64,000 bases of DNA from positions 1-64,000 of the forward strand of contig CAUYUJ010004577.1 in the NCBI GenBank assembly GCA_963575745.1. Direction: 5' to 3'. The stretch's first letter is position 1; each line of letters begins with the position of its first letter. The notes beneath the pieces were generated by a model. It did no database searches, was not told where the DNA came from, and saw nothing but the letters and a program-made list of their open reading frames with translations. Below, piece after piece: positions 30,736-41,569 of this stretch. The position numbers and the translations under genes are program-made. The DNA is from Prorocentrum cordatum. Taxonomy: Eukaryota > Sar > Dinophyceae > Prorocentrales > Prorocentraceae.

Positions 30736-30834
30736 GAATGAAGATGATGAGTGCGATGATGAGTGCGACGATGAGATGATGACTGTCCTTCTTTCAGAGG
30801 ACCGCGCTGAGGAGCGGCGTGCGAAGCGGAGAAG

Positions 30835-31035
30835 CTGCAGACACGCGCAGGCTGAAAAGTATTGCAGACACGCGCAGGCTGAAAAGCATTGCGCGACACG
30901 CGCAGGCTCACCGCGCACAGCTGCACACGAGCGCAGGCTGAGAAGCACCACGCGCATGCAGGCTGAGAAGCACCACGCGAATGCAGACGGACAGACTGAA
31001 CAGCACCGCCACAACGCAACCTGCATCTCATGGCT
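30835..31035 (-). repeat. Cluster of fixed-loop hairpin elements
   Basis: Five or six degenerate copies in a row (GCGCAGGCTGAAAAGTATTG, GCGCAGGCTGAAAAGCATTG, GCAGGCTGAGAAGCACCACG) at 25-40 bp spacing. It sits at the 3' edge of the helicase gene. Confidence 0.7.
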
Positions 31036-31037
31036 CC

Positions 31038-34000
31038 TCAAGCTCGCGCAGGCCATCCCAGTTGCTGTCGGGCCTTCGCGCAAGCGATCTTCGTCGCGGC
31101 AATCTTGTCCGTGAAGAGCTCGGCGAAGGCCTTGGCGATCTGTTCCGGGGGGCCGGATTCGATGATGCTCCGGTCAGGCAAGCCGTGGCTCAAGAGTTGG
31201 TTGAAGCTTCTGGGGCGCGACAGGCTGACGTAGTAGGCAAGCCAAATGGACTCCTTCTTGAGTCCTGGCGGAAACGTCCAGTGCACGATGAAGCCTGGGT
31301 CCGTCGTCTTGCCCTGGACGCCATGCAGAGTCCCCTGCTTTTTGGGCAGCACGGTCAACTGCGTCCTGGACACCGCGATGGCCGGGCCACCTGTCTTCGC
31401 TTTGAACTTCCAGGGGCGCGCCTGCGGGGTGATCGCGAGCACTCCGCGCAGGTCGGGGCCGGCAGGCTGAGAAGCACTGCCAGCTGTCACCGGCGCGGCC
31501 TTCAAGAAAAGTTCATCGCTGTCATCGATCTTGACATAGACGGCCTTTGGCATGTAGTAGAGTACGACCACGCCGTCCGAGACAATGGACGGGCGGCCCT
31601 CCACCGGAGGCTCCAGAGCGTGCAGCTCTATGCCTACCACTTTGCCTGGCGCGCCACGGACATACTTCGGCGGCAAGACGGATTCTGTCAGGATGACCTC
31701 CATGCCAACGAAGAGCGGCAGCAGCCCCGGCATTTTTGCGGTAGCGCCGATGTTGGGCTCCGCGCGCATCTCGTCGAAATCAGGCTTCGCGAGGCGCGCA
31801 GCTGGTCTGTCGATTGCTGGGACGTAAAAGAGCAGCTGGCCAGCATCGTGCGCATCAAGCTTGGCCTGTGCATGCATGGCGTAAGAGACGATGCGCCACT
31901 CATAGGCCGACTCGTACCAGCCTCGTGCTGCACGCAACCGAGGGTCCCACTGAGGTGGCTGAGCGGCTTCGCTGCTGCTGGCAGCAGGCTGAGCAGCACC
32001 GCTAGGGCTAACGACCTCTGTTTTGACGATCGCCTGCCAGCTCTCGTCAGAGATCTTTTTTCCGCCTGGAGTTCTCATGGCGTGGAGAACCTCGAGTTGC
32101 AACGGGTCTGTAAAGCGCTGCATCTGCACGAAATCGATGACGTACTCGATGTCGGCGAGCAACTTCCTACCCTGTTGGTGTTCGTAGGATTGGCCCGCGT
32201 GAGGCGCCAGCAGGGAAGCGGTGGCGGGGACTGGCGGCAACTGGTAGAAGTCCCCGCACAAGATCTTCACAGGCATGCGTCCCCACGTCTCCTGCGGGCG
32301 CATGTACTTCGTGGGGTCCAGGTTGTAGCGCAACGCCCTGCCGTAGGTCGTGCGCAGTGCATCTGCATGCAGCAAAGGCCCCGGCACAGCACCCAGCTCA
32401 TCGATCACGTCGACGCCGAGTGTGCCTGTGAGGCGATCCAGCTTTTTCTGCGTCTGTGGCGTCAAGCGCAGCCTGGCTGTCTGCATGGAATCCGACATGA
32501 GCAGGCCATTGGAGGAATGCATGGTCCTGCCGCGCGGGCCGAGGTTGTGTGCGGCGTGGTTGGACTGCGCTTTGCCGAGGTACCCCTGCTCGCCGAAGTA
32601 AGTGATGGCCATCGGCTCCACCACTTTGGAGAGGGTGCGCGTCTTGCCGACACCGCCTCCACCGAGCCAGATCGCTCTGTGGTTGCCTGTCGCGGACGCC
32701 ACGGGGAGGAGATGCGTTGTCTTGTCTGGTCTGCCGTCAAAACGTTTCTGCAGAGACAACGCAAACAACGCCACCGCGTCAATCTGCTCCTCCGTGCAGT
32801 GGGCATCAGTGACGAGCTTCCACGCAACAGCCGCCGGGCCCTGCATGGCCAAGAGCTGCGGAACGAGTTCTGGTTGGGCGTCCTCGGCAGCAGGCTGAGG
32901 AGCACCGCTGGGGAGCCAGTCGTCCGCAGCATCGGGCAAGATCTCTCCATCCGGGCTCGCTTGCTTCTTTTGGAGCGCAATGCTTTGCCGCTGTAGGGCG
33001 AGCATGTCAGAAAAGGTCTCGTCCAGCCGCGTGCCCTGATGTTCCCGCGCGCCGCTGCTGGCTGGCAGTGCAAAGCTGGGCTGCAGCATGCCGCTGTACG
33101 CTCGGTCGAGGTTCTTCAACTGCTTATCGGCGTAGCTGAGGCGGCCCTTCTGGTCCAAGCGCTGCAGTTGGTCTTGCTGTAGGGCCAGCTCGGTTGCTCT
33201 GACGTGGTCCCGCAGCGGAAACCGGGAGATCTCGGTAATCTCGGCGTCCTCCACGTCCTCCTCTACGTCGCTGCCGCCGCCTCCACCCACGTCAACGAGC
33301 TCCAGCGGGACTCGCCCCTTGAGCCCTTCGGCATCGCTCGCGGAGTCTTCATCCGCCTCGAGGTGTGCAGTCGTTGCTGGCCGAGGCTTAACCCGCGCCT
33401 CCGCCGCGAGGTCCACGTGCGCCAGCACGTCTCGCGCCACGTGCGCGCAGAACTCCGCCAGGGTGCACTGTTCCTCGTGCCACCGGCAGTGGTGGTCACT
33501 GAAGGCGAGGATGCGCCGTGCCGCCTCCGCTGGCATGCGCCGCGCCAGCTGGGACCTTGCGAAGTGCGCTAGGCTGAGGAGCACCAGCTCGCCCTCCTCG
33601 AGGTTCGCCCGGGGCTCTTTCAGCTCGGAGAAGAGGGTCGCGTCCGCGAGCACGAGCCTCTTGCGGGCCAGGCGGCTCCTGGAGTCTGCGCGCGCTGCCA
33701 ACACGTGGATCTCCGCGCACCGAAGCCGCCACGCCCGCTCGAACGAGTATGGGCGCACGGCGGGGCAGTCGCAGTTCCTCAGCATATGGCTGTACTGAGT
33801 AACGCAGCCACAAGAGAGGGGACACTCGCACGCCCAAGGCGTGAAGAGGAGGGCCTTGAAGAGCGAGTTCTGCTCGGGGTCCTGTGCCCAGGTCGGGCAC
33901 TGGAAGCCATCGATGGTGGGGACGTCACTCCGCGTCAACTGGACCTCCTGCATGTACCGCGGAGCCATGACGTAGTGGCTCTCGAAGGCGAAGAATCGCG

Positions 34001-34961
34001 GTCCAGAAGCTTTGACCCGGCTCGGCTTCAGGACTCGCCGGACGTACATCCTGTAGACGTAGTACGGCATGGTCTGCAGGCGAGGGCCTCTGTGGGCGTA
34101 GTCGTCGGCCGTGTTCGTGCTGGTGGTGCACACGTGCATGTCCTCGCACTCCGCACCGCCACCTTGCTCATCACCAGCAGGGGTGTCTCCAGGAGGCTGA
34201 GGAGCACCGCTGGTGTCACCTGCTGCGTCCTCCTCCTCGTTGTCGGCGTCAGGGATCTGGATGCGGACTGCTTGTATTGGCACCTGATCATTATGCGTCT
34301 CCTCGCCCGAACCTTCATGGTTTAGCAAGCGTTTGCACTGCTGGCAGGCCCACTGTAGTTGTCTCGTGAAGAGCCGCACATTGTGGTGCGACTGGAGGCA
34401 GTCGCCGCCTGTGAGGATATGCACGGCCACCTCCGTCGTGGAGAGCCAGAAGCACCGGTTCGCCATCGACGCCAGGCGGATACAGACCCGCCGAGCGCGG
34501 CGAGCGAGATCCTCGCGCGTCCGGCCCCGTTTGGCCAGCGTCTGGTCCTCGCCATCAGCGCCGCCCTCACTGAGCACCTTCCGGGCTTCCTCCTCCTTCT
34601 CGTCCCTCTCCTGCTGCTCCAGACGCTGCATGCCGGTGAGCATAGACTGGAAGAGCGGCGTCATGGACTCCATCATCTTGCCCTGGTACTTCGTGATGTA
34701 GAAGTCCATGGAGAAAGCCTTCTGGAAAGCAGCTTGGAAGCTCTCCACGACAGATGCATCTGTCGGATGCAAGGAGCCACAACCGTAGAGCCACTTTTTG
34801 CGGCCGCCGAGTTGTTTGGATGAGCGCAATGCGATTGCCGACTCTGGGTTCTTCATGCTGGCCGTCTTCTTGGTAAGCCTTCTGCGCTTGGCCAGCTGAG
34901 CTGGGGCGGCCGCAGGCAGCCCGTCCTGGGCAGGCTGAGGAGCACCACCAGGCTGAAGCAC
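31038..34961 (-). CDS. Helitron tyrosine motif and PIF1-like helicase
   Basis: 1,307-aa frame. FYITKYQGK at residues 87-95 (34677-34700) is the Helitron YxxKYxxK motif with both catalytic tyrosines, followed by the usual WLSTTEVAVHILTGGD. A Cys-rich patch (CECPLSCGCVTQ) lies near residue 380. The helicase core has Walker A GGGGVGKT (~767; 32641-32670), Walker B VIDELG (~852), motif III LCGDFYQLPPVPA (~901) and a late SF1 motif LHGVQGKTTDPG. At least three in-frame hairpin elements add GAPQPA-type peptides between conserved blocks. The frame opens at a GTG inside another such element. The true upstream is the Rep segment in a different frame, so the start is not real. It ends TAG-side at 31038. 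Confidence 0.85.
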   Translation of the reverse strand: MLQPGGAPQPAQDGLPAAAPAQLAKRRRLTKKTASMKNPESAIALRSSKQLGGRKKWLYGCGSLHPTDASVVESFQAAFQKAFSMDFYITKYQGKMMESMTPLFQSMLTGMQRLEQQERDEKEEEARKVLSEGGADGEDQTLAKRGRTREDLARRARRVCIRLASMANRCFWLSTTEVAVHILTGGDCLQSHHNVRLFTRQLQWACQQCKRLLNHEGSGEETHNDQVPIQAVRIQIPDADNEEEDAAGDTSGAPQPPGDTPAGDEQGGGAECEDMHVCTTSTNTADDYAHRGPRLQTMPYYVYRMYVRRVLKPSRVKASGPRFFAFESHYVMAPRYMQEVQLTRSDVPTIDGFQCPTWAQDPEQNSLFKALLFTPWACECPLSCGCVTQYSHMLRNCDCPAVRPYSFERAWRLRCAEIHVLAARADSRSRLARKRLVLADATLFSELKEPRANLEEGELVLLSLAHFARSQLARRMPAEAARRILAFSDHHCRWHEEQCTLAEFCAHVARDVLAHVDLAAEARVKPRPATTAHLEADEDSASDAEGLKGRVPLELVDVGGGGGSDVEEDVEDAEITEISRFPLRDHVRATELALQQDQLQRLDQKGRLSYADKQLKNLDRAYSGMLQPSFALPASSGAREHQGTRLDETFSDMLALQRQSIALQKKQASPDGEILPDAADDWLPSGAPQPAAEDAQPELVPQLLAMQGPAAVAWKLVTDAHCTEEQIDAVALFALSLQKRFDGRPDKTTHLLPVASATGNHRAIWLGGGGVGKTRTLSKVVEPMAITYFGEQGYLGKAQSNHAAHNLGPRGRTMHSSNGLLMSDSMQTARLRLTPQTQKKLDRLTGTLGVDVIDELGAVPGPLLHADALRTTYGRALRYNLDPTKYMRPQETWGRMPVKILCGDFYQLPPVPATASLLAPHAGQSYEHQQGRKLLADIEYVIDFVQMQRFTDPLQLEVLHAMRTPGGKKISDESWQAIVKTEVVSPSGAAQPAASSSEAAQPPQWDPRLRAARGWYESAYEWRIVSYAMHAQAKLDAHDAGQLLFYVPAIDRPAARLAKPDFDEMRAEPNIGATAKMPGLLPLFVGMEVILTESVLPPKYVRGAPGKVVGIELHALEPPVEGRPSIVSDGVVVLYYMPKAVYVKIDDSDELFLKAAPVTAGSASQPAGPDLRGVLAITPQARPWKFKAKTGGPAIAVSRTQLTVLPKKQGTLHGVQGKTTDPGFIVHWTFPPGLKKESIWLAYYVSLSRPRSFNQLLSHGLPDRSIIESGPPEQIAKAFAELFTDKIAATKIACAKARQQLGWPARA

Positions 34962-36789
34962 TTTGCTGCCTCGGCAGACTCGTCAGGCGCGCACATCAAG
35001 AACTGGAAATCCACGTTGCACCGGCTGGTCACTTGAGAGACGTCGTTGCTGGAGCTCCTGAACGGCTGGTCGCGTTTGACCTGGCAGCGGCACCGCTGGT
35101 TGCGGTCATCAGAGAAGTCGATGAACGGAGTCCGGACCAAAGGCTTGCCGCGCCGACGCACTCGCTTGGTGCGGCCTGCTAGACATAGCTGCTGGATGCG
35201 AAAGAACCAGAAGCGGCACGACGGGGTTCTGTTCGAGCGCAGACTCTCTTTGGCCTCGAGCTTCTTCTTGACGTACTTGACGCACGTCTCGGTGCAGTCG
35301 TGCTCGTGGTTGGAGCAGATGTTGCAAAAGAAGTCATGGCTAAACGCTACCGCCCAAGCCTCCGCATCTGCGGTAATCTCCTCGACCGAAGCCGGCGAGC
35401 CATCGGGCTTGAGGACTTCCTGAATCGCTCCATCCTCGTTCGTCTGGAAGAGGCTAGCATGGCTGGCTGCCATGGCAGGCTGAGGAGCGCCACCTAGCTG
35501 CCCGAAGCTAGTTCGCTGGCGGTAGCTTGGAAACGTAGACTGAAAGGCTCCTGTGAGCGGGAGGCCCCGGTACGCTGCAGCGCCGATTGCAGGCATCCGG
35601 TTCTCTGCGGCTGCCCGCGCTCGCTCCTCCACCAGGTGCGGCTGCTCCACTGGCGGGCCGAGAGGCACCTCGTCGCGCAGGGTGCCGTCCTCCTCTTCCC
35701 CTCCGTCCATGCGGCTCTGTCGTTGCTGCCTGGCTGTGAAAGGCTCTGGCGCGACGTCAGGAAGCCCCAGCTGCCGTGCGGGCTCGTTGGCAGCTTCGTA
35801 CTGCACGGTCTCCGCGGTGGAAAGAAGCGCAGTTCGCAGCTCCCGAGCGGCGGTGCGCAGCCCTCCGACCACGGCCGACCGCAGCCACGCCATCGTAGGC
35901 CCGATGACGCTGTGGCCTTTGCCGTGGCCGTGCGTGAAGCCCCGACCCTGTGCTTCGAAAGGCGCTTGCACATCAGTGGTGCCTGGGGCCACGCACGGCT
36001 GCAGAGACGCTGCCACGTCGTCCTCCGTTGTCACCGCCTGTCGGGCTAGCGTTGTGCGGCCAACAAACAGGCGCTCTAAGCCGATGATGTAGCGGTAGTG
36101 AAGCTCCGTCATCAACAGGAAGAACTTGGCCTGCGCCCGCGGGTCTGCTGCCACTATCTGGTGCATCCGCTCCAGAGAAGGCATGGTCGGAGCTGGACTC
36201 CGCAGGTCAGGGCCAGCAGGCTGAGAAGCGCCGCCGGCTCTGGCCACCGCGCCAACCGCGCCCCCGCGAATGTCTAAGTGGCTCCGCTTTCCGGGCCCTT
36301 CGTGGAGTTGGAGGACCAACGGGCTGTACGTGTCTGCGAAGTTCGGTGTGACGAAGAAGCTGGCCGCGCCGAACTTGAGGTTGTTGCCGCGCCCGTTGAA
36401 GCGGAGTGCGGTTTTCCGCCCCTCCGTGCCAGGCACATCGGAAGTGCTGAGTAGCAACGTCCTGAGGGCAGTCTTGACCTTCGCAGGCATGCCCGGGCGT
36501 GAAATGGCGGAGCCGATGCAGTCGCCCGGCTTAGCGATGTTTAGCGCCTCCATGAAATCCTCCGCCGACGCCTCTGACAGGATCTGGAGGTCAGTGCCGA
36601 AGCCTTTCCTGCCAATCGCCGCCCGAGTGCCTTTCAAGAGCCGCAGCCGGCGGATCACGTCGCCGAAGACAGCAATGATCTCTGGCGAGCTGAAGCGGCT
36701 CTGGCAGGCTGCCTCGTAGGCTCCTCGTCGGTCGCGAGAGAGTACTCGAGCTCCTCCAGGTTGATCAGGCGCCGTGCGACCTCGAAGGA
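34853..36789 (-). CDS. Helitron Rep segment (HUH motif and Cys cluster)
   Basis: The first ~18 codons after the intron ([18 protein letters not shown]) are in one frame; from ~36735 a second frame continues [20 protein letters not shown]. Recognisable Helitron N-domain blocks: [38 protein letters not shown] and the HUH motif in [15 protein letters not shown] (35911-35935), whose two histidines bind the metal for DNA nicking. Next is a Cys/His cluster ([22 protein letters not shown], ~35240-35340) and [20 protein letters not shown], matching blocks between the HUH and tyrosine motifs in other Helitrons. The last ~30 codons of the open frame (to 34853) are off-frame. Confidence 0.8.
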
Positions 36790-38340
36790 CTAAGAAACGA
36801 GACACTGCTATGAAGACATGTAGGTCCAAACGCAACCTTGCGTTCAATGGATGTATGTCCAAACGAGACACTGCTATCAACACATGTAGGTCCAAACGAG
36901 ACACTGCTATCAACGCATGTAGGTCCAAACGGAACAGTGCTATCAATGGATGTAGGTCCAAACGAGACACTGCTATCAACACATGTAGGTCCAAACGAGA
37001 CACTGCTATCAACGCGCGCAGGTACAAACAAGACACTGCTATCAATGGATGTAGGTCCAAACAAGACACTGCTATCAACACATGTACATGTAGGTCCAAA
37101 CGCAACCTTGCTATCAATGGATGTATGTCCAAACGAGACACTACTATCAACACATGTAGGTCCAAACGAGACACTGCCATCAACGCATGTAGGTCCAAAC
37201 GGAACAGTGCTATCAATGGATGTAGGTTCAAACGAGGCACTGCGATCAACACATGTAGGTCCAAACGAGACACTGCTATCAACGCATGTAGGTACAAACG
37301 AGACACTGCCATCAATGGATGTAGGTCCAAACGAGACACTGCGATCAACACATGTAGGTCATAACGCAACACTGCGAACAACACATGTAGGTCCAAACGG
37401 GACAATGGGATCAGTGGGTGTAGATCCAAACGGGACACTGCTATCAACACGTGTAGGTCCAAACGAGACACTGCTATCAACGCATGTAGGTCCAAACGGA
37501 ACAGTGCTCTCAATGGATGTAGGTTCAAACGAGACACTGCTATCAACACATGTAGGTCCAAACGAGACACTGCTATCAACGCATGTAGGTACAAACGAGA
37601 CACTGCCATCAATGGATGTAGGTCCAAACGAGACACTGCTATCAACACATGTAGGTCAACACGCAACACTGCGAACAACACATGTAGGTCCAAACGAGAC
37701 AATGGGATCAGTGGGTGTAGATCCAAACGAGACACTGCTATCAACGCGTGTAGGTCCAAACGAGACACTGCTATCAACGCATGTAGGTACAAACAAGACA
37801 CTGCTATCAATGGATGTAGGTCCAAAGGAGACTGCTATCAACACTTGTAGGTCCAAACGAGACACTGCTAACAACACATGTAGGTCCAAAGGAGACGCTG
37901 CCCAAACGCAACCTTGTTATCAATGGATGTATGTCCAAACGAGACACTGCTATCAACACATGTAAGTCCAAACGAGACTCTGCTATCAACACATGTAGGT
38001 CCAAACGGAACAGTGCTATCAATGGATGTGGGTCCAAACGAGACACTGCTATCAACATGTGTAGATCCAAACGAGACACTGCAATCGACACATGTAGGTC
38101 CAAACGAGACAGTGGTATCAGTGGGTGTAGATCCAAACGAGACACTGTTATCAACACATGTAGGTCCAAACGAGACACTGCTATCAACGCACGTAGGTAC
38201 AAACAAGACACTGCGATCAATGGATGTAGGTTCAAACGAGACACTGCTATCAACACATGTAGGTCCAAACGAGACACTGCTATCAATGGATCGACTCCTC
38301 TATCAACGCTGGTAGCATAAGTAGTATTCCTGGGGAAGAC
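36790..38340 (-). other. Candidate GT-AG intron filled with satellite
   Basis: At the left edge the coding strand reads ...TTCGAACAG|GTCTTCCC; at the right edge GTTTCTTAG|TCCTTCGAG. Joining gives [18 protein letters not shown] in one frame with no stop, and the removed length is 1,551 bp. Apart from ~35 bp at the donor side it is all 33-bp satellite. Predicted from sequence only. Confidence 0.6.
36792..38305. repeat. 33-bp satellite, about 45 copies
   Basis: Unit: the 20-mer AAACGAGACACTGCTATCAA plus CACATGTAGGTCC, with ordered variants (CGCATGTAGGTAC, TGGATGTAGGTCC) that suggest a higher-order period of several units. Being 33 bp it keeps frames open on both strands (LDLHVLIAVSR or SIDSSVSFGPT repeats). 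These are not a protein if the intron call is right. Confidence 0.92.
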
Positions 38341-41300
38341 CTGTTCGAACAGCATGGGCCGCTCCCGCTCGAGGTTCGGCGCGCCGTCCCCGAACCAGAA
38401 CTCTGTGTAGCGCGCCGGCCAAGACCTGCTGTCGAAAGAACTCAAGGGTTTCTGCGTAGGCACCGATAGGGAGTGCGGGCCCACAGCCCTGCACGCGTCT
38501 GCTCCTGCTTGCGCTTTCTCCAGCGCCACCTGCGCTCGCTCGTCGAACGAACGAGCAGCACTCTGCACATCGAGAACCATGCTGCGCATCGTATGCCTGC
38601 CGCCCTCGTCGGCAACAGGCTGAAGAGCACCGCTGCTGTCTGCCACTGTCGGTGTCACCTCGTTCTTGGCGATGCGTGCTGCCTGCTCCTGCAGCGCCAC
38701 CAGCGTGCCTTGCAGCGCTTGCATCATTCGGACTGGAGCGATGTCATGCACTGGATCCACTGCAACTGTGAACTCTGCCACATTTTCATGCAGGTAGGCC
38801 ATGTCAGGCTGTTCTGCTGCTTCTCCGTCTTTGTCTGTCTCTTTCTCCTCGTCAGACTCGTCTCCCGCCTCGTCGTCTCTGCCCACTTCCGGCGCCCTGG
38901 ATGCTGGCCCCAACAGACGTACCGGGGCTTTGTCCGCACCGTCCACTGGTTGCAGACAGGCTTGGATGTGGTCTGGCACGCCGTCCTCCGGCAGCCGTGT
39001 CGGGGCAACATCCTCCCGGACGGATACCTCGGAAAAGGTTGCGCACTGCTGCTTGCGCTCCCTCACGATCTGCATATACTCGCCGCGCTTGACTGTTGCC
39101 CAGTACGCCTTGTGGAGTTTGTGCGCGGCGCCCGAGAAAACGATGTTCAGAGAGTCCACAAGCGCGCCCTGCTCCGGGGGCAGCTCCATGGTCGGGATTT
39201 GCGCCGTGGGCTGGGCGAAGAGGATAGTGTTGCCCGAGATGCCTTTCTGCTGGACATCCGGAGCGCCCTTGCCGAGGCGGACTTGCTTCCAACAGCATCG
39301 GCCAAGGGGCGCCAGCATCTTAGTAGCTTTCGAAGCGTTGCGGACGAGCATGAGCTCCCGGCCGATCCAGTTGTCGTTGACCAGGGCGTTTAACGGCATC
39401 TTCGGTTTCTTGGCGCACAGGTCATTGAGGCAATCCCAACAGACCCACACCAACGCGTTGGCATCTCCCACCCCTGCGCACGGAGGCCTCTCGTCCGCAG
39501 GCTGAGAAGCTCCGCCGGACCTGTCGGCAGCAGGCTGAGAAGCACCGCAGGTTCCCGCCGTTGCTTCTGGTGGTGCAACCACAGGGACTCGGCGGGAGTG
39601 CAGCAGCCACCGCCACTCTGGGTGCTCCGGATGCTGAACGCTGGACGCGTGCAGCTGTTCGCACGGGATCAGTGGCCACCGCTGCCTGTACCTGTCCACG
39701 TCCAGGAGCTTCTGCACGAGCTCCGGGGACTGCAAGTAGTACACCCCGCGGTGCTTCACCAGAGCACGCTTGGGTGGAGCATCTGCCTCGCCATCGGATA
39801 GGTCATCGCGATCGCTTGCTGAGTCGGCGCAGTGCTCAAAGACACGCTCCTCCGGCACTGCTCCAAACAGGCTGAGTTTGTGGCGATGCTCCAGGTAGTC
39901 TTTCTGCGCACAGACTACGCAGGCTGCCTCGTTTCGGGGCACCGCCTCGCCGGCCGAGAAGCGGTTGGCCTTGCTGCCAGGGTGACAGAACTGTTGGAAG
40001 TAAGCAAAATTCTGCACCATGATCCTCTTCTCTTGAGCGGTTATCGGCCTGCAGCCAGCGTGTGCCATCAGGTACAGCACCCGTTTGCGGTATTCTGCCT
40101 CGCCGGCGTGGTTGCACTGCTTATGCCGCGCAAAGTCCTCTTCTATTAAGAAATCGCAGTCGCAGAGCTGGCAGACGAGCGGTCCCGTCATGACTGCACG
40201 GTTAGAGAAAACGCGCAACTGGTTCCCCTCTACTTCGCCGCCGGGAACGTAGCAGCTCTTCCCCGCGGGAGCAGCCAACGCTCTCCGCACTCGCTCCGCG
40301 TACCTCTGCGCAAATTCCCTGTGCTGCGCAGGCTGAGGAGCACCGCGGCTGGACACAAGCTCTTTGTAGGTGGCCAGGCGCCGCAGGATTGCCTTGTTAC
40401 GAATGCCACTCTCCAGCATCAGCAGATCCTGGTCGATCCTGTTCTGCGCCTCCTCAGCGAACCCTTCCATGGGGTTTGGCCTTTCCTCCGCCTCCGCGAT
40501 GCGAAGCATTGTTTTGCCATCGCTTTCCGCCTGCTGGAGTGCCTGGAGCTCGGCCTCCTGCTCGGGAGAGAACTGCTTGGCCTTCAATCCTTTCCGAACT
40601 AGCCAGCCTAGTTGCCGCTCTGCAACACTACGCCCGGCGGACTCTTTCGGAAAGCGGCCGAGGTCTCGCACCTGCTGCATGACCTCCTCGATCTTCGTCT
40701 GCTGCATGAGCCCGTCGGACTTCGTATCCGCCTGCTGCAGAGTTTGAAGCTCGGCCTCCTGCTCCGGTGAGAAATGCTTGGCCTTCCGTGTTTTTCGGAT
40801 GTGCCAAGCCAACTGCCGCTCTGCAAGCGGGCGTTGAGCGCTCTCCTTCGGCCAGCTGCCGAATTCGCGCACCTGCTGCAGGATCTCATCGGTCTTCTGC
40901 TTCCGCTTGAACTCCTCGGTTGCAGCACGCTGAGCAGCAGCACCTGCAGCATTCTGAGCAGCAGCGCTGACGGCGCGTGACTCCTCGAGGTCTTGCAATT
41001 CCAACATCACGTCATTAGGAATGCTCTCGCAGTGCCAAAAGAAACGTTTGGCCAACTTGTTTTCGGCTCGTGCTTCCCCAGACGTTCCGTTATTTCGTAT
41101 CGGTATACGACCGAACTGCTTCACGTCCTCGACGAGCGTTTGCAGAGATCCGCTTAATGCAGAACGCTGAAGGGCAGCGCTGACAGCGGCTGACTCTGAA
41201 GGCGTGGCGCATTCGAGGGCTTGCAACTCTAACATAACGTCATTAGGAATGCTGTCGCGGTGGTCGGAGAAACGTTTGGCCAACTTGTTTTCAGCTCGTA

Positions 41301-41502
41301 CTTCCTCGGACGTTCCTTTCTGTTGCTTCGGTATACGACCGAACTGCTTCACCAGGTCAACAATCCTTTGCACAGTACCGCTCAACACAGCACGCTGAGG
41401 AGGGGCACTGCTCACTGCAGCAGGCTGAGGAGCACCGCTGTTGGGTGCAGAAACGTCAGGAGCATGGCGCCCAGACCGAGAGCTACCAGCATGCCGTGGC
41501 AT
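38341..41502 (-). CDS. N-terminal part of the Helitron gene: FGRIPK modules, zinc finger, DUF6570-like domain
   Basis: From ATG 41502 the frame is open past 38341. Modules at residues ~54-97, 130-172, 213-256 and 281-324: two of the FGRIPK/LAKRFxxH type shared with the LRR gene, two diverged (FGSWPKES..LAERQLAW, LGRFPKES..VAERQLGW). A zinc finger CQLCDCDF...H...H stands at ~444-465. Around 700-800 ALVNDNWIGRELMLVRNASKATKML and APDVQQKGISGNTILFAQPT match the DUF6570-type domain that precedes Helitron Rep domains. An acidic linker (DEAGDESDEEKETDKDGE) precedes YTEFWFGDGAPNLERERPML. At least four GAPQPA/GASQPA hairpin insertions are in frame. Confidence 0.8.
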
Positions 41503-41545
41503 TACTGTGTGCAGTGGGTGCTGGAAAGTTCCTTTGTAAGGATAG

Positions 41546-41566
41546 CTCTAGGCAAGATGGCTACGG
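41546..41566 (-). other. DinoSL relict upstream of the Helitron gene
   Basis: The minus strand reads CCGTAGCCATCTTGCC then TAGAG. By my alignment 17 of 21 positions match DinoSL as I recall it. It lies 44 nt before the ATG. The TAGAG ending is shared with the LRR-gene relict, suggesting related leader sources or shared later change. Confidence 0.65.
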
Positions 41567-41569
41567 AGA

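Larger units (their letters stand above)
31038..41502 (-). mobile_element. Helitron-type Rep/helicase gene
   Basis: One 10.5-kb transcription-oriented unit in three pieces: 41502-38341 (modules, zinc finger, DUF6570-like domain), 36789-~34950 (HUH Rep part), 34961-31038 (tyrosine motif plus PIF1-type helicase). This domain order is that of eukaryotic Helitron rolling-circle transposons, which nick and unwind DNA in the nucleus. A 1,551-bp satellite-filled candidate intron separates the first two pieces. Frame breaks near 36735 and 34950 mean it is an inactive copy, contains undetected small introns, or carries sequencing errors. I could not find a 5'-TC or 3'-CTRR terminus, so the extent of the transposon is unknown. 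Confidence 0.75.

Noticed and set aside
36792-38305. 33-bp array as a CRISPR or an 11-residue repeat protein
   Set aside because: There are no unique spacers, and linkers recur. Splice-like borders and restored frame on removal fit an intron better; open frames exist in all phases.
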